Shown: positions 50,104 through 61,355, numbered from the stretch's first letter. The stretch: DNA of 64,000 nt from Typhlomys cinereus (GCA_023101885.1 JALPQD010000142.1:3432121-3496120); one strand, 5' to 3'. Notes: generated by a model from the letters alone, not told the origin. Numbers and translations: made by a program.

Positions 50104-50431
50104 AGTTGGGCATTGTTGTATCAGTTGGTGATAGACTCCAATAGAAGAAAAACACAGTGAAAGTCTGTACCAAACTGCTGATATAAAACTTCTCCTGCCC
50201 TTGCACAGCAACCTGAAGCCATCAGGACTCCTGAATGTCAAGCCTGCAAATTTAGAGTGAAATTTAGGTCCTCAGCATTCATGGGTCTTCAGTTGGCAGT
50301 AAGGAGGCTGAGGGAATTATCAGCCTTCATACAGCTTATGGTTTTCACACACATATGCACAAATGCACACATAGGCAAACACTTGAATTTAGTTATCTGG
50401 AGAAAGCTAAGTAATAAAATTATGCTAAGAA

Positions 50432-50681
50432 GGATTGGAAAGATGGCTCAGGGGTCCAGATTCTGCCTCAGAATCTGAGTTGGGATCTTACATCCCACAT
50501 ATAAATACCAAGTGGAAATGACAGAGCCTTCAATTTCACCTCTGGAAGGCAGAGCTAAGGAAATCCCAGAACAAAGGAGATAAATGCAATCCAGGATGAT
50601 TCCTGAAGTCACCTTTGGTCCTCCACAGCAACACATTATACCTTCTGATACACACACACACACGAATTAAAATATATAAAA
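50432..50681 (+). mobile_element. Older CA-tailed SINE
   Basis: GGATTGGAAAGATGGCTCAG head, decayed B box (GAGTTGGGATCT), AAATCCCAGAACAAAGGAG and CAATCCAGGATGATTCCTG body, short CA tract. Confidence 0.88.
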
Positions 50682-50813
50682 ACTGTTTTAAGAATTAGTA
50701 TTGTTTTGGAACCTAAATATGCCAGTCTGTGTAACACATTTAGAGTAATGTGTAATTGCACTCAAAACTTTGCACAGTAATGACTACTAATATTATCACT
50801 TCTTCCTTCCTCT

Positions 50814-50820
50814 TTTATTT

Positions 50821-50859
<39 letters not shown>

Positions 50860-51101
50860 ACCAGACGGTACATGAGTTTGAGTTTGTGTGCCTGTGGAAG
50901 CTCAAGAGTGACATTAGAATTACTTTGTATTGCTCTACTTCCTGATACCTTTGCTCTGAAGATTACAGGGTCTAATCTCCAGGGCTGGAAGCCCAGACCA
51001 GTACTATTTCCATAGGAATTTCATGTAAGATCTGTGATCCAAACCAAAATCCTTTGGCTTGCTAGGGAAAGGTTTTTAACTCCTGAGCCATCTCTCCAGT
51101 T
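50814..51101 (-). mobile_element. Older CA-tailed SINE (antisense)
   Basis: Plus strand: GT tract (50,823-50,858), GAAGCTCAAGAGTGACATTA, a diverged body, then TAACTCCTGAGCCATCTCTCC (A box and head reversed). Confidence 0.88.
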
Positions 51102-51995
51102 CCTTCTCATCATCTTATTTTGACAACTTATACATGTACTAACCAAGAAAAGATATTGAATATTTTAAAACATTAAAAACATTGCACCTTTCCATAGTTT
51201 AATCTGACTAAAGATTATAAAATACTTAGATGCATATTCCCTTAGTTTCCTACTCATTTGTATTTTAAGGTGGCCCCCTATGTATGTTTTTATTTAATTT
51301 CAGAAACACCACAGTTCTTGGCATAGGACTCCATTCTCTGTCCTACATAAATTAGCTTTAAGTTTTTCATCATGTTGATCATTCTGTTTTCTCCGTCTTG
51401 TACTACTCGAGACTGTTTTGCAAGGTCTTTGAGATAATTTGCTGCTTCCAGTGTGCATTTTGAATAAGGCACTATATGTTAAATTATTTGTAATTATTTG
51501 TTTCCATGATCTCTCATATCTCATTTTTCATTTGTTATATCAAGCAGCTGTTTTTCTTCTCCCAATCTTTCATTTTCCATTCAATGTGAATGACTTATTT
51601 GTGGTTTTAACAAATTCCATGTTTTTCTTTCTAATTCTTAAGTTAAAAGTAAAGGAAATTATCTTCTGCATTTGGAAGATGATATTATCTTTCCCTAATT
51701 CATAGCTTTGTCATGCTATCCATCATTAATTATAAATACATAGCCACTAATTTAAATTGAAGTAGGTATCATGATACTTGTTTTGATGAGTGACTACATG
51801 TCCACAGGATAGATTAACTATGGAGGCAACATGCTATTTTCCACATAAATTTGTCCATGTCAGGTTGGTTCCAATCATACAAAATACTTCATATTCTCCA
51901 GATTATTATGAAACTTACTCTATTTTTTGTCAGATTAGATGATTCAGATAGTTAAACATAATGTTTACAGCATAGGAATGTAAGCATATTTTCAG
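51102..51995. other. Unassigned AT-rich sequence
   Basis: No gene or named repeat. Confidence 0.5.
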
Positions 51996-52320
51996 TGACT
52001 TATAATTTGGGGATCTTAAGAATACCAACAGATAGAGGAACTCAGGAGAGATAAGAACATACAGTGGAAATCTTGGGAAATAAAGTTGGATGAGTGAAGG
52101 GAAATGTTCCTATCTGCTGGGTGGCCTCAAGAAAGGCAACCCCCACAAGAATAGGCAAGCCAGAGGGAACCCTGGGACTCATAGAAGACAGGCAGGAGGT
52201 TGGGAGAGAGTGGGATAAGCTGATGAAGGGAAGAGAGGGGAATGGGAAGGAGGGAGGATAGAAGGAAGTAGGGACAAGTACTCAATATGCTTGGAAAACT
52301 AGAAAAATAAAAAAAAAACA
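51996..52320 (+). mobile_element. Probable old L1 3' end
   Basis: GGCCTCAAGAAAGGCAACCC, a GGGAGGATAGAAGG-type purine-rich block, then an AAATAAAAAAAAAA tail. This is the usual end structure of L1s here, but without text shared with the younger copies. Could also be another A-tailed retroposon. Confidence 0.45.
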
Positions 52321-53301
52321 ATAAAAACGCATTCCAAGTGACAAAAGTCATTTCCAAAAGTAAAAAAAAAAAAAAAACCTACTGGTTCAATTATTCCAAG
52401 AGTATCTATGAAAAAATGGTGTCTACATCTGTTATAACAGATATATGACATTATGTTTGCCATTTCTTTTCTTTCAGATAAATTATCTATTCAATTGTCT
52501 TTTTATATTTACCTGGAATTGAATGTTTTTAAAATAGAATATATATATGCACATATATATATATAATACATATAATTGGCAATGTAAATTCAAACTACAT
52601 AAAAATTCTCAACATTATTTATTTCTTTTTTAATTAATTAATTTATTTTTCCGCTCATACAAACGTACCCCTGTCCCCTCCTTCCCTCCACTCCTCCCTG
52701 AACCTCCCTGCTCCCTTCCCCCTTTTCCCCTTCCTTTCCCCCCTCCCTCCATTTCTCCCAGTGGCCCCTCGCCCCATCTCTGAAGCATCCTTTAATGGGT
52801 ATGTCAAACTTTTCTCTGGGTCCTCCTCTCTGATGAGGTGTAAGGACTCAGTGGCATTTCCTAGAACTCTTTTTTGTGTTCCCCTTAAGTATAGGAACAC
52901 TGTTGTGACTGTTAATCCCTTGCTTCTAAGGATCCTAGTGCCTTTAGTCCATGTTAGACTTTGAGGAGTCAATGATATGTTGGTCATTGTGCAGATCATA
53001 CAGAGTCCTATCATAATTGCTTTGGCCCTAACTTGTGTGGAGTATCTTGCATATCATAACTCCTCCCATCCTTGTACTCTTACAATCTTACCGCCCTTTC
53101 TTCCACAAATTTCTCTGAGCTTCAGAATGGGGAGAGACTAGGCAGGCCTGATTCCAGGTGGTTGGTATAGAGTCTCTGATGTTCTGAATTATGGTTTGTT
53201 AATTTTTCTTTTCAGTTTTGCTGTGCTTGCAATGCACTTGGCTCCATACTGATGGGTATTGGATATCATCCCCTGGCCAGAGATAAAAAGCTGTTAAATT
53301 A

Positions 53302-53723
53302 GGGGCTGGAGAGGTGGCTCAGGGGTTAAGCCTCTGCCTTGCAGGCAGAAGGTCCTGAGTTCGGATCTCAGATCCCACGTATAGATGCCAGGTGGAAGCG
53401 GGGGCGGCCTGTATTTCTGTCCTGGTAGGGCGGAGCCTGTGAATCCCGGGGCAGAGTAAACAAGGAGGAGGTGGAGGCGTCCATGGTGGTTCCTGAATTC
53501 GTCCGTGGTTCTACACACACACACACATATATTTGTTAGACATTTTAATTTCGTCCTTGGTAAAGTTTCTTTTAAGTTCCAAGGCCCATTTTTTTAATTG
53601 GCCCATTTGTTTCCTTGGCATTTAGTTTTCTAAGTTCCTTGTGCATGCTGGATAATACACACACACACGCACACATACACATCCACACACACAATTGAAT
53701 AAAAATAAAAAAAAATAAAAAAA
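53302..53723 (+). mobile_element. Young CA-tailed SINE split by a copied L1 segment
   Basis: Standard head, A and B boxes, body and CA tract, then 128 bp of L1 text, then more CA tract and the AATTGAATAAAAAT tail. Target duplication CTGTTAAATTA at 53,291-53,301 and 53,724-53,734. The outer structure is that of a single SINE insertion into L1-E. Confidence 0.88.
53530..53657. repeat. 128-bp L1-derived patch, duplicate of 54,653-54,780
   Basis: Same length and orientation as 54,653-54,780, with three single-base differences by eye. It lies inside the CA tract of the SINE. The donor is part of L1-E itself about 1.1 kb away. Confidence 0.9.
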
Positions 53724-54652
53724 CTGTTAAATTAGTCTTATTATAAGGATAGATTCAAAGGTAGATGGAATAAGAGTAGGAGAATACAGTGAGGGGTGAG
53801 TCAGTCTCCCATTACAAAATGGTTACTCTCTATCTGCCAGACTGTATGCCGGGCCTTTCTGGTAAGATCATTCCCCATCAGTTGCAAGTGACCAGAAAGA
53901 ACAGTCTGTGAGCTTAACCAGATGTCTCATTGCTTACTTACAGTCCTTGATGGTGGCCAATTTTCTCTGCTGTAGCATGATCCCTTCTCTCCTTGTTTCT
54001 GGCGGGCCCCTCCCTCCTCTTCTCTCCTGTTTATAATCTTTGCAAGTACTGTGAGTATTACAGTGATTTATCTTTGAGTCTGTCTCTAAGTGGGTTTGGT
54101 ACTAGGATCCACCTATTAGGGAGTACATACCGTGCTTATTTTTCTGGGTCAGGGATACTTCACTCAATATAATTGTTTCTAATTTCATCCATTTCCCAGC
54201 AAATTGCACTAATTCATCATTTTTGATGGCTGAGTAGTATTCCATTGTATAAATGTACTACATTGTCCTTATCCACTCGTCAACTATTGGACATTTGGGT
54301 TGATTCCATGACTTTACTATTGTAAACAGTGCTGCTATGAACATGGTCGTGTTTGTGCTATTGAGGTGAATTTTTGCTGTTTGGGGGGTTTTTCCCAAAA
54401 GTGGAATAGCAGGGTCATATGGCATTTCAATCTTTAATTTCTTTAAGAATCACCAGACAGCTCGCTAGAGTGGTTGTATGGGCCAGAATTCCCACCAGCA
54501 AGTAGGAGAGTTCCCTTCTCTCCACATCCTCTCCAGCATTTGGTGTTGTTTGTATTGGGATTTTTGCCATCCTGACCCGGGTGAGAAGATATCACAAGGA
54601 GGTTTTGATTTGCATTTCCCTGATGGCTAAGGATGCGGAGCATTTTTTAAGG

Positions 54653-54780
54653 TATTTGTTAGACATTTTAATTTCGTCCTTGGTAAAGTTTCTTTTAAGT
54701 TCCAAGGCACATTTTTTTAATTGGCCCATTTGTTTCCTTGGCGTTTAGTTTTCTAAGTTCCTTGTGCACGCTGGATAATA
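54653..54780 (-). repeat. Donor copy of the 128-bp L1 segment
   Basis: Part of L1-E ORF2 C-terminal region in its normal context: the flanking text continues as in L1-A and L1-D. It therefore appears to be the source of the copy at 53,530. Confidence 0.85.
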
Positions 54781-54887
54781 GAGCTCTATCAGATATGTGG
54801 TTAGTGAAGATTTTTCTCCCATTCTGTGGGTTGCCTTTGTGCTCGAGTTACAATCTTTTTATCTGAACAGAAGCTCTTTAATTTCAT

Positions 54888-55176
54888 TTTTTAAATTTTT
54901 TATTTATTATTTATTCAGTTGTGTGTGTGTGTGTGTGTGCATGTATGTATGTGTGTGTGTGTGTAGAACCACGGACGAATTCGGGAACCACCATGGATGC
55001 CTCCACCTCCTCCTTCTTTACTCTGCCCCAGGATTCACAGGCTCTGCCCTACCAAGACCAGAAATGCAGGCCACCCCCGCTTCCACCTGGCGTCCATACT
55101 TGGGGTCTAGGATCCGAAATCAGGACCTTCTGCCTGCAAGGCAGAGGCTTAATCCCTGAGCCACCTCTCCATTCCC
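54888..55176 (-). mobile_element. Young CA-tailed SINE (antisense) in L1-E
   Basis: Plus strand: T-rich tail, GT tract, GAACCACGGACGAATTCGGG, body, GGATCCGAAATCAGGACC (B box reversed), GAGCCACCTCTCC. A 19-bp perfect duplication AGAAGCTCTTTAATTTCAT lies at 54,869-54,887 and 55,177-55,195. Confidence 0.95.
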
Positions 55177-56780
55177 AGAAGCTCTTTAATTTCATAAGAT
55201 CCCATCTGTTGAGTGTTGGTGCTATTGGATGTCCATTTAGGAACTGTTGGCCTAGCCCAATCAGCTCGAGGGAGTTCCCTACCCTTTCAACTATGGTTTT
55301 TATAGTATCTGGCCTTACATAGAAGTCCTTGATCCATTTGGAATTAATTCTTGTACATGGTGACAAGTACGGGTCCAGTTTTAATCTTCTACATGTGGAG
55401 ATCCAGTTTTGCCAGCACCATTTGTTGAAGATACTGTTCTTTTTCCATTGGATTTTTTGGGCCCCTTTGTCAAAGATCAGAAGGCTGTAGTGGTGTGGAT
55501 TTATATCTGGGTCTTCAACTCTTATCCATTGATCTGTGTGTCTATTTTGGAGCCAGTAGCAGGCTGTTTTTATAACTGTGGATTTGTAGTATAGACTAAG
55601 GTTTGGTATGGTGATACCTCCAGCAGTGTTTTTGTTACTCAGGATTGTTTTTGCTATCCTGGGTCTTTTGTGCCTCCATGTGAACATTGATATCATTTGG
55701 TCAACTTCTTTAAAGAATTGCTTTGGGATTTTAATTGGTATAGCATTGAATCTGCATATTGCCTTTGGTAGGATGGTCATTTTAACAATATTGATTCTGC
55801 CAATCCAGGAACATGGCAGGTCTTTCCACTTCTAGTGTCTTCTGTAATTTCTTTCTTTATGGTTTTAAAATTTTCATAGTAAAGGTCACTTTCTTCCTTG
55901 GTAGGTTTATACCAAGGTTTTTCATTTTTTTAGGAGCTATAGTAAATGGGTTTCCCTCAGGGCTTTTTTACTTCTTTCATTCTGTGCATATGGGAAGGCC
56001 ACTGATTTTTGTATGTTAATTTTGTATCTTGCTACCCTGCTGAACTACTGTATTATTTCCAGGAGTGTCCTGGTGGAGTTTTTGGGATCCCTCAGGTATA
56101 AAATCATGTCATCAGCAAATAGAGATAACTTGACTTCTTCCTTGCCAATTTGAATCCCTTTTATCTCCCTTTCTTGTCTTATGGCATCAGCCAAGACATC
56201 AAGTACAATATTGAAGAGAAGTGGTGAAAGTGGACAGCCTTGTTTAGTTTCTGATCAAAGTGGGAATGCTTTTGAGTTTTTCTCCATTGAGTATAATCCT
56301 TGCTGTGGGCTTGTTGTAGACAGCTTTTATTATATTGACAAAGGTTCCTTCCATTTCAATTGTCTCTAGTGTTTTGATCATAAAAGGCGGTTGAATCTTG
56401 TCAAAAGCTTTTCCTGCATCATTGAGAGTGTCATGTGGTCTTGGATTTTAGATTGGTTTATATGGTGGATTATGTTTATTGATTAACATATGTTGAAGCA
56501 ACCTTGTGTGCCTGGGATAAAGCCTACTTGATCCCCATGACTGATCTTTTTGATATGTTTTTGAATCTGATTTACTAAGACTTTGTTGAGAATCTTTGCA
56601 TCTGTGTTCATCAAAGAGATTGGCTTATAATTTTCTTTTTTAAGTGTATTTTTATTAGGTTTTGGATTACGATGATATTAGCTTCATAGAAAGAATCTGG
56701 TAGTGTTCCTTCCTTTGGTATTTGATGGAACAGTTTAAGGAGTATTGGTGTTAGTAGCTCCTTAAATGTCTGGTAGAACT

Positions 56781-57044
56781 TTTGGGCTGGAGAGGTGGCT
56801 CAGGAGTTAAGCCTCTGCCTTACAGGCAGAAGGTCCTGAGTTCAGATCCTAGACCCCACGCATAGATGCCGGCAGAAGCGGGGGCAGCCTGCATTTCCGG
56901 TCCTGATAGGGTAGAACCTGGGAATCCCAGGGAAGAGTAAACAAAGATGAGGTAGAGGCATTCATGGTGGTTCCCGAATTCATCTGTGGTTCTACACACA
57001 TACATACATACACACACGCACACACAAGCAGAATTGAATAAAAT
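56781..57044 (+). mobile_element. Young CA-tailed SINE in L1-E
   Basis: TTTGGGCTGGAGAGGTGGCT head, B box GAGTTCAGATCC, body, CA/CATA tract, GAATTGAATAAAAT tail. A 17-bp perfect duplication AAATGTCTGGTAGAACT lies at 56,764-56,780 and 57,045-57,061. Confidence 0.95.
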
Positions 57045-58161
57045 AAATGTCTGGTAGAACTCTGTGCTAAATCAGTCTGGTCTAGGACATTTCTTGGTAG
57101 GAAGATTTGAGATCACTTCATTGATTTCCTCATATGTTATAGAACTATTTAAATAATTCACAACTTCCTGATTCAAATTTGATAAGTAGTGCTTACTTAA
57201 AAATTCATCCATTTCTTCTGTCAAATTTCAGAGAATAAGTTTTTGAAATATGATATTATAATACTCTGAATTTCTTGGGTATCCGTAGTGATAACTCCAT
57301 TTTCACTTTTAATTTTGTTAATTTGTGTTTTTTCTTTCTTGCATTTTGTTAATTATCTAGGGGTATATCAATCTTATTGATTTTTTCAAAGAACCAGCTT
57401 TTTGACTGGTTGATTCTCTCTATGACTTTCCTTATCTCAATTTAGGATATTTCTCCCCTTGTTTTGCTAATCTCCTCCCTTCTACAGCTTTTGGGATCAG
57501 ATTGCTCTAGTGTCTCTAAAGCTTTAAGCTGCATTGTTATTTATTTCTGATGTTTCCATTTTTTTGATATAGGCATTAAGAGCTATGACCTTACCTCTTA
57601 GGACAGCTTTCATTGTGTCCCAAAGATTTTGGTAAGTTGTATTTTCATTATCGTTCACTTTCAGGAAATGTTGAATTTTCTTTTTAATTTCTTCCTGATC
57701 CAATTCTCATTCAGCATCATAGTGTTAAGTTTCCAGGAGGTAGTGTATTTTCTGTTGTTTGTTGTGTTTTGGATGTCCAGCTTTTTAGGCCATGGTGGTC
57801 TGGTAGGGCACAGGCTAGAATTTCAACTTTCCTGTATATGTGGAGATTCATTTTGTGACCCAATATGTGATCTATTTTGGAGAAAGTTCCATGTGTATTC
57901 TTTGGTTAGTGGATGAAATGTTCGATAGAGATCTGTAAGGTCCATTTCTTTAAGGGTTTGGTTGAGTTCCAAAGTGTCTCTGTTAAGCTTTTGGCCTGTT
58001 GATCTATCCCATGTTGAGAGGACAGAGCTGAAATCCCCAAGAATTATTGTTTGGGTGTTGATTTCTCATTTTAGATACTGTAAGGTTTGCTTAACAAATG
58101 TAGAGGGGCCCCTATTAGGTGCATATATGTTCAGTATTGTGAAGTCTTCCTGGTTAATTGT

Positions 58162-58956
58162 TTTTTTTTTTATTAAAAATTTAATTATACTTTTTAAAAT
58201 TTTTTACCAGTTCCCTCCCTCCCCCCTCCTCCCCCTCCCCTTCCCCCAGTGCCTCCCCCCCAATTCCCAGAGAGTCCTTTATTGTGTACGCCTAACTCTC
58301 CTCTGGGTCCTCCTCTCCGATGACATATAGGGACCCAGTGGCATTTCCATAAGCCCTTTCTCTTGTTCCCCTTAAGCATAAGATCACTACTATGGCTGTC
58401 AATCCCTTGCCTCCAGGGGTCTCGGTGCCCTTAACAGATGCTAGACTTTATGAGGGCAACAGTGCGCTGGACATTGCGCAGGGCATGCAAAGTCCCATTA
58501 TGATTGCTTTGGCCCCAACTATTGTTGAGAATCTTGCAAATCGTTGCTCCTCCCATCCTTTTGCTCTTACAATCTTACAGCCCCCTCTTCCACAAATGTC
58601 CCTGAGCTCCAGGATGGGGAGAGATTAGGCTGTCCTAGTTCTATGTGATTGATATAGAGTCTCTGAAGTTCTGGATTGTGGTTTGTTGATTTTCTTTTGC
58701 AGTTTTGCTGCTCCTGCAATTCCCTTCACTCCATTCTGCTGGGCACTGTATGTCACCCCCTGGCCAGAGACAAAAAGCTGTTAAACTGGAGTCTTGTTGT
58801 AATAGCACATTCAAGGGTAGATGTAATAAGAGTAGGAAACCTCACTGAGAGAGAAACCTGGTTAAGTTCACAGACATTCTTTCCTGATCTCACCAGAAGG
58901 GGAGGGCATATAGTCTAGCAGATAAAAAGTAATCATTTTGCAAATGGGTGATGGAT
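58162..58956 (-). mobile_element. Twin-primed L1 3' end nested in L1-E
   Basis: From 58,162 to about 58,856 an antisense L1 3'UTR (T-run, C-rich block, then upstream text), followed by about 100 bp of the adjoining upstream L1 3' region in the opposite (sense) orientation (about 58,857-58,956). The target duplication TCCTGGTTAATTGT lies at 58,148-58,161 and 58,957-58,970 and fits the uninterrupted L1 sequence. The 5' part is inverted relative to the 3' part, as in twin priming. Confidence 0.9.
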
Positions 58957-59339
58957 TCCTGGTTAATTGTATCTGTGACTAAAATGTAGTATCCATCTGT
59001 TTCTCTTATGTTTTTTTTTTTTTTTTTTGGTTTGAAGTCCACTTTGTCTGAAAGCATAATGGCTACCCCTGCCTGTTTCCTAGTTCCATTAGCTTGCAGA
59101 ATTTATGACCAGCCTTTTATATCAAGTATGTGCCTGTCTTTTGTGGTGAGATGAGTTTCCTGACGGCAACAGATTGATGGTTTATAAGTTTTTAATCTAA
59201 GTTTGTAATCTGTGTCTCTTGATTGGTAAGTTAAAACCATTGACATTTAATGTTATAATGGAGAAATTATTTTTAATTCTGGACATTTTTTATGTTTAGT
59301 GGCTTTTGTAAGTGTATTGTTTGACGTTTAGGTTTTGGT

Positions 59340-60510
59340 AGTATTATACTTCCCTTCTGTCCTCCTGGATACGCTTGTTTTTTTCTTCAAGCTTGAGTAT
59401 CATTTTGAGCGTTTTTTGAAGGCCTGGTTTGGTAGACATGTAAGCCTTCAAGTTGTCGTTGTGCTGGAAAACTTTTCTTTCTCCCTCAATCATGATGGAC
59501 AGTTTTGTGGGGTATATCAGCTTTCGGACAAAGTGGACTTCAAACAAACAAACAAAAAAACATAAAAGACACAGATGGATACTACATTTTAGTCACAGGT
59601 ACATTTATATCACAGGTACACACCAGTACATTTTTGCTCTTTTAATACTTGAAGTATGTCTCTCCAAGCTCTTCTTGTTTTTACTGTTTCCATTGAGAAG
59701 TCATATGTTATTTTAATAGGTGACTTGATAAAAAGTGACTTTTTTTCTTTTCCCTTGAAGCTCTCAGCACCTTTTCTTTTTCTTGAATGTGGAGTGTTTT
59801 GATTATTATTTGCCGTGGCGATTTTCTATTTTGGTCATATCTGTTTGGGATGTGGAATGCCTCTTGTATTAGGATGGGCCTCTTATTTGTTAGTTGAGGG
59901 AAGTTTTCATTTATGATAATTTGAAAATTTTCCTCAGGTGTGGTATTTTGGGATTCTTCCTCTGGTATTCCATGAATGTGCATGTTAGGCTTCTTCAGGG
60001 TGTCCCATATCTCTTGAAAATTCCTCTCAAGTATCTTTTTGGCATTAAGAACCTCTTCCATTGAGTTGGTTAATTCTCCCATTTTGTCTTCAAGATCTGA
60101 AATTCTATTTTCTGCTTCATTAGTTCTGCTGATTAGACTCTCTGTTGAGTTTTGGGTTGAAGATAACTTGTCTTTTAGTCCAATTTTAAACTCTGCTTGA
60201 GACTGTTTTAACTGCTGTATGTCTATTTTTGTTTCTTGAAATGTTTTTCTCAACTCCTCCAAGTGTCTGTTGTGTTCCTGTTCAAAGTGGTTGATGCAGG
60301 TTGCTTAACTCCTCCTGGATTTCCTCTTTCATGGTATTGATCATGGTAATCAATCATACTTTGAAAGTTGTTATCTTGGGTCTGGCATTCTTGGCTATTA
60401 TCTGTGAATTTGATCTGGTTGGAATCCATCATTATGAGGTTAATTCTTTTGGAGGGAGATTTGTCAACCTGGGTTTTGTTTCTCATGGATCTGCACTTTG
60501 ACTTGGGCAT
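59340..60510 (-). pseudogene. L1-E ORF1 relic
   Basis: Start MPKSKCRSM at 60,510, the same start as in L1-C. An open stretch to 60,250 ends in a frameshift near 60,290. A second open stretch (60,262-59,708) carries the coiled coil (NRISDLEDK) and the RRM-like part (MHIHGIPEEES, IPNRYDQNRKSP). The C-terminal domain (LIYPTKLSIMIEGERK) lies at about 59,520-59,470, separated from the rest by the inverted patch at 59,521-59,628. Not translatable as one protein. Confidence 0.9.
59521..59628 (+). repeat. 108-bp inverted ORF2 patch inside L1-E ORF1
   Basis: On the plus strand it reads as sense ORF2 (CGGACAAAGTGGACTTCAAA ... ACAGATGGATACTACATTTT), whereas its surroundings are antisense ORF1. It corresponds to the reverse complement of about 58,970-59,055 in the same L1. 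It replaces about 10 bp of ORF1 and contains a small repeat (CACAGGTACA twice). Confidence 0.85.
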
Positions 60511-61355
60511 TGTTGTTTTGTCTCTTAAGACCTTTCAGTTTCTGTGCGCTTTTGACTGAACTGATTTAGTTGGTATTACTACTCTTGGGCAGTTTTTACT
60601 AGTGCTTGCCTTGTAGTTGGGTATGTTTGTCTGTTGTTAGTATTATTTCCTAGATGAGGCTATTAGGCTGTTAGTACATCAGTTAAGTCAGGTTAAGTAG
60701 TCAGGGAGTGAATATTAGTATGGTAGTGTGCGTTTATGATTTAGTATCTTGGTGATATGTGAGGTTGAGTGGTATAATCCCTGGAGTTGTATATATGTTT
60801 TGGAAAAGTTAATCTACAGTGATTAATACTAAAAAGGAGCAGTATGGTTAAAAAATAGGTTTAGTTATCTTTGGGCTGAATGTGAGAATCTCTTCCAGGA
60901 GACAGATGATTTTAGAGGACTTCAGATGTATGACCTTTGTCCCTTAGAGTTTGCTTGGGTTTTCTTTGGATTGTGTTGAATTCTGAGTAGCAGTATGTCC
61001 TCCGTGGACTGAAGTGAGGGTCCCCCATAGGTCGGAGGGACAGAGGGTCTGATGGTGATGGCAGAACTCTTCACCTGGGACCTGGGACTTGGCTTAGTGG
61101 CCCACCCAATCTCCAGGGATGAAGGACCCCGACCAAGTCCTGTCCCATTTGGGGAAGCAGGCAGGCAGGAGGAAAAAATGGGCTGCAGACCCGGGCATGG
61201 GCCAGGCAAACCAAAGGCAGCATGAGTGTTGTCCCAGCTGGTAGGAGGATCTGGATCAATGGGGATCTGGGGGCTGGGTACCTCACCTGGGATGGAGGAC
61301 AACCCATATCAAGTCCCGTCTTGTTTGGGCAGGCGGGCAGGAGGAACAAAGGGGT
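60511..61355 (-). promoter_or_regulatory. L1-E 5'UTR with tandem monomer units (promoter region)
   Basis: Sequence before ORF1 with no coding match. Its outer part is GC-rich and contains two related blocks about 173 bp apart (GGGAT(G/A)(A/G)AGGAC... at 61,116 and 61,289, each followed by a GTCC(C/T)GTC-type stretch and GGCAGGAGGAA). The outermost unit is incomplete. Tandem promoter monomers are known for muroid L1s; function here is inferred. Confidence 0.7.

Larger units (their letters stand above)
54160..59280 (-). pseudogene. L1-E ORF2 relic, interrupted
   Basis: Read on the minus strand: endonuclease start near 59,270-59,130, with the catalytic glutamate of QETH kept (codon at 59,157-59,159); Z region; RT palm with FADDM (56,105-56,119); Cys-rich region near 54,470-54,560. 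Three SINEs and an L1 insertion break it, along with point stops and frameshifts. The longest uninterrupted stretch is about 55,780-55,180, RT thumb and beyond, before it runs into a SINE. Confidence 0.88.
52620..61355 (-). mobile_element. L1-E: near full-length LINE-1 with later insertions
   Basis: Read on the minus strand it runs from a 5'UTR with tandem monomers (61,355-60,511) through ORF1 (60,510 to about 59,340), ORF2 (about 59,280 to about 54,160) and 3'UTR to an A-rich tail near 52,620. It is interrupted by SINEs at 53,302-53,723, 54,888-55,176 and 56,781-57,044, by a twin-primed L1 at 58,162-58,956, and by an inverted patch at 59,521-59,628. Removing these leaves about 7 kb, the size of a complete rodent L1. 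No clear target-site duplication was found. ORF1 and ORF2 are both broken. Confidence 0.92.

Noticed and set aside
49813..50241. 142-codon minus-strand open frame
   Set aside because: It lies antisense to the solo LTR and runs past its end. No domain is visible, and the LTR structure explains the sequence.
52655..53014. 119-codon minus-strand open frame ending in Gly/Arg-rich text
   Set aside because: It is the L1 3'UTR with its G-rich block. The same chance frame recurs in other 3' ends (6449, 19,730).
55049..55780. 243-codon minus-strand open frame, the longest in the window
   Set aside because: It is L1-E ORF2 running into a SINE at 55,176. It is a fragment of a dead element, not a gene.
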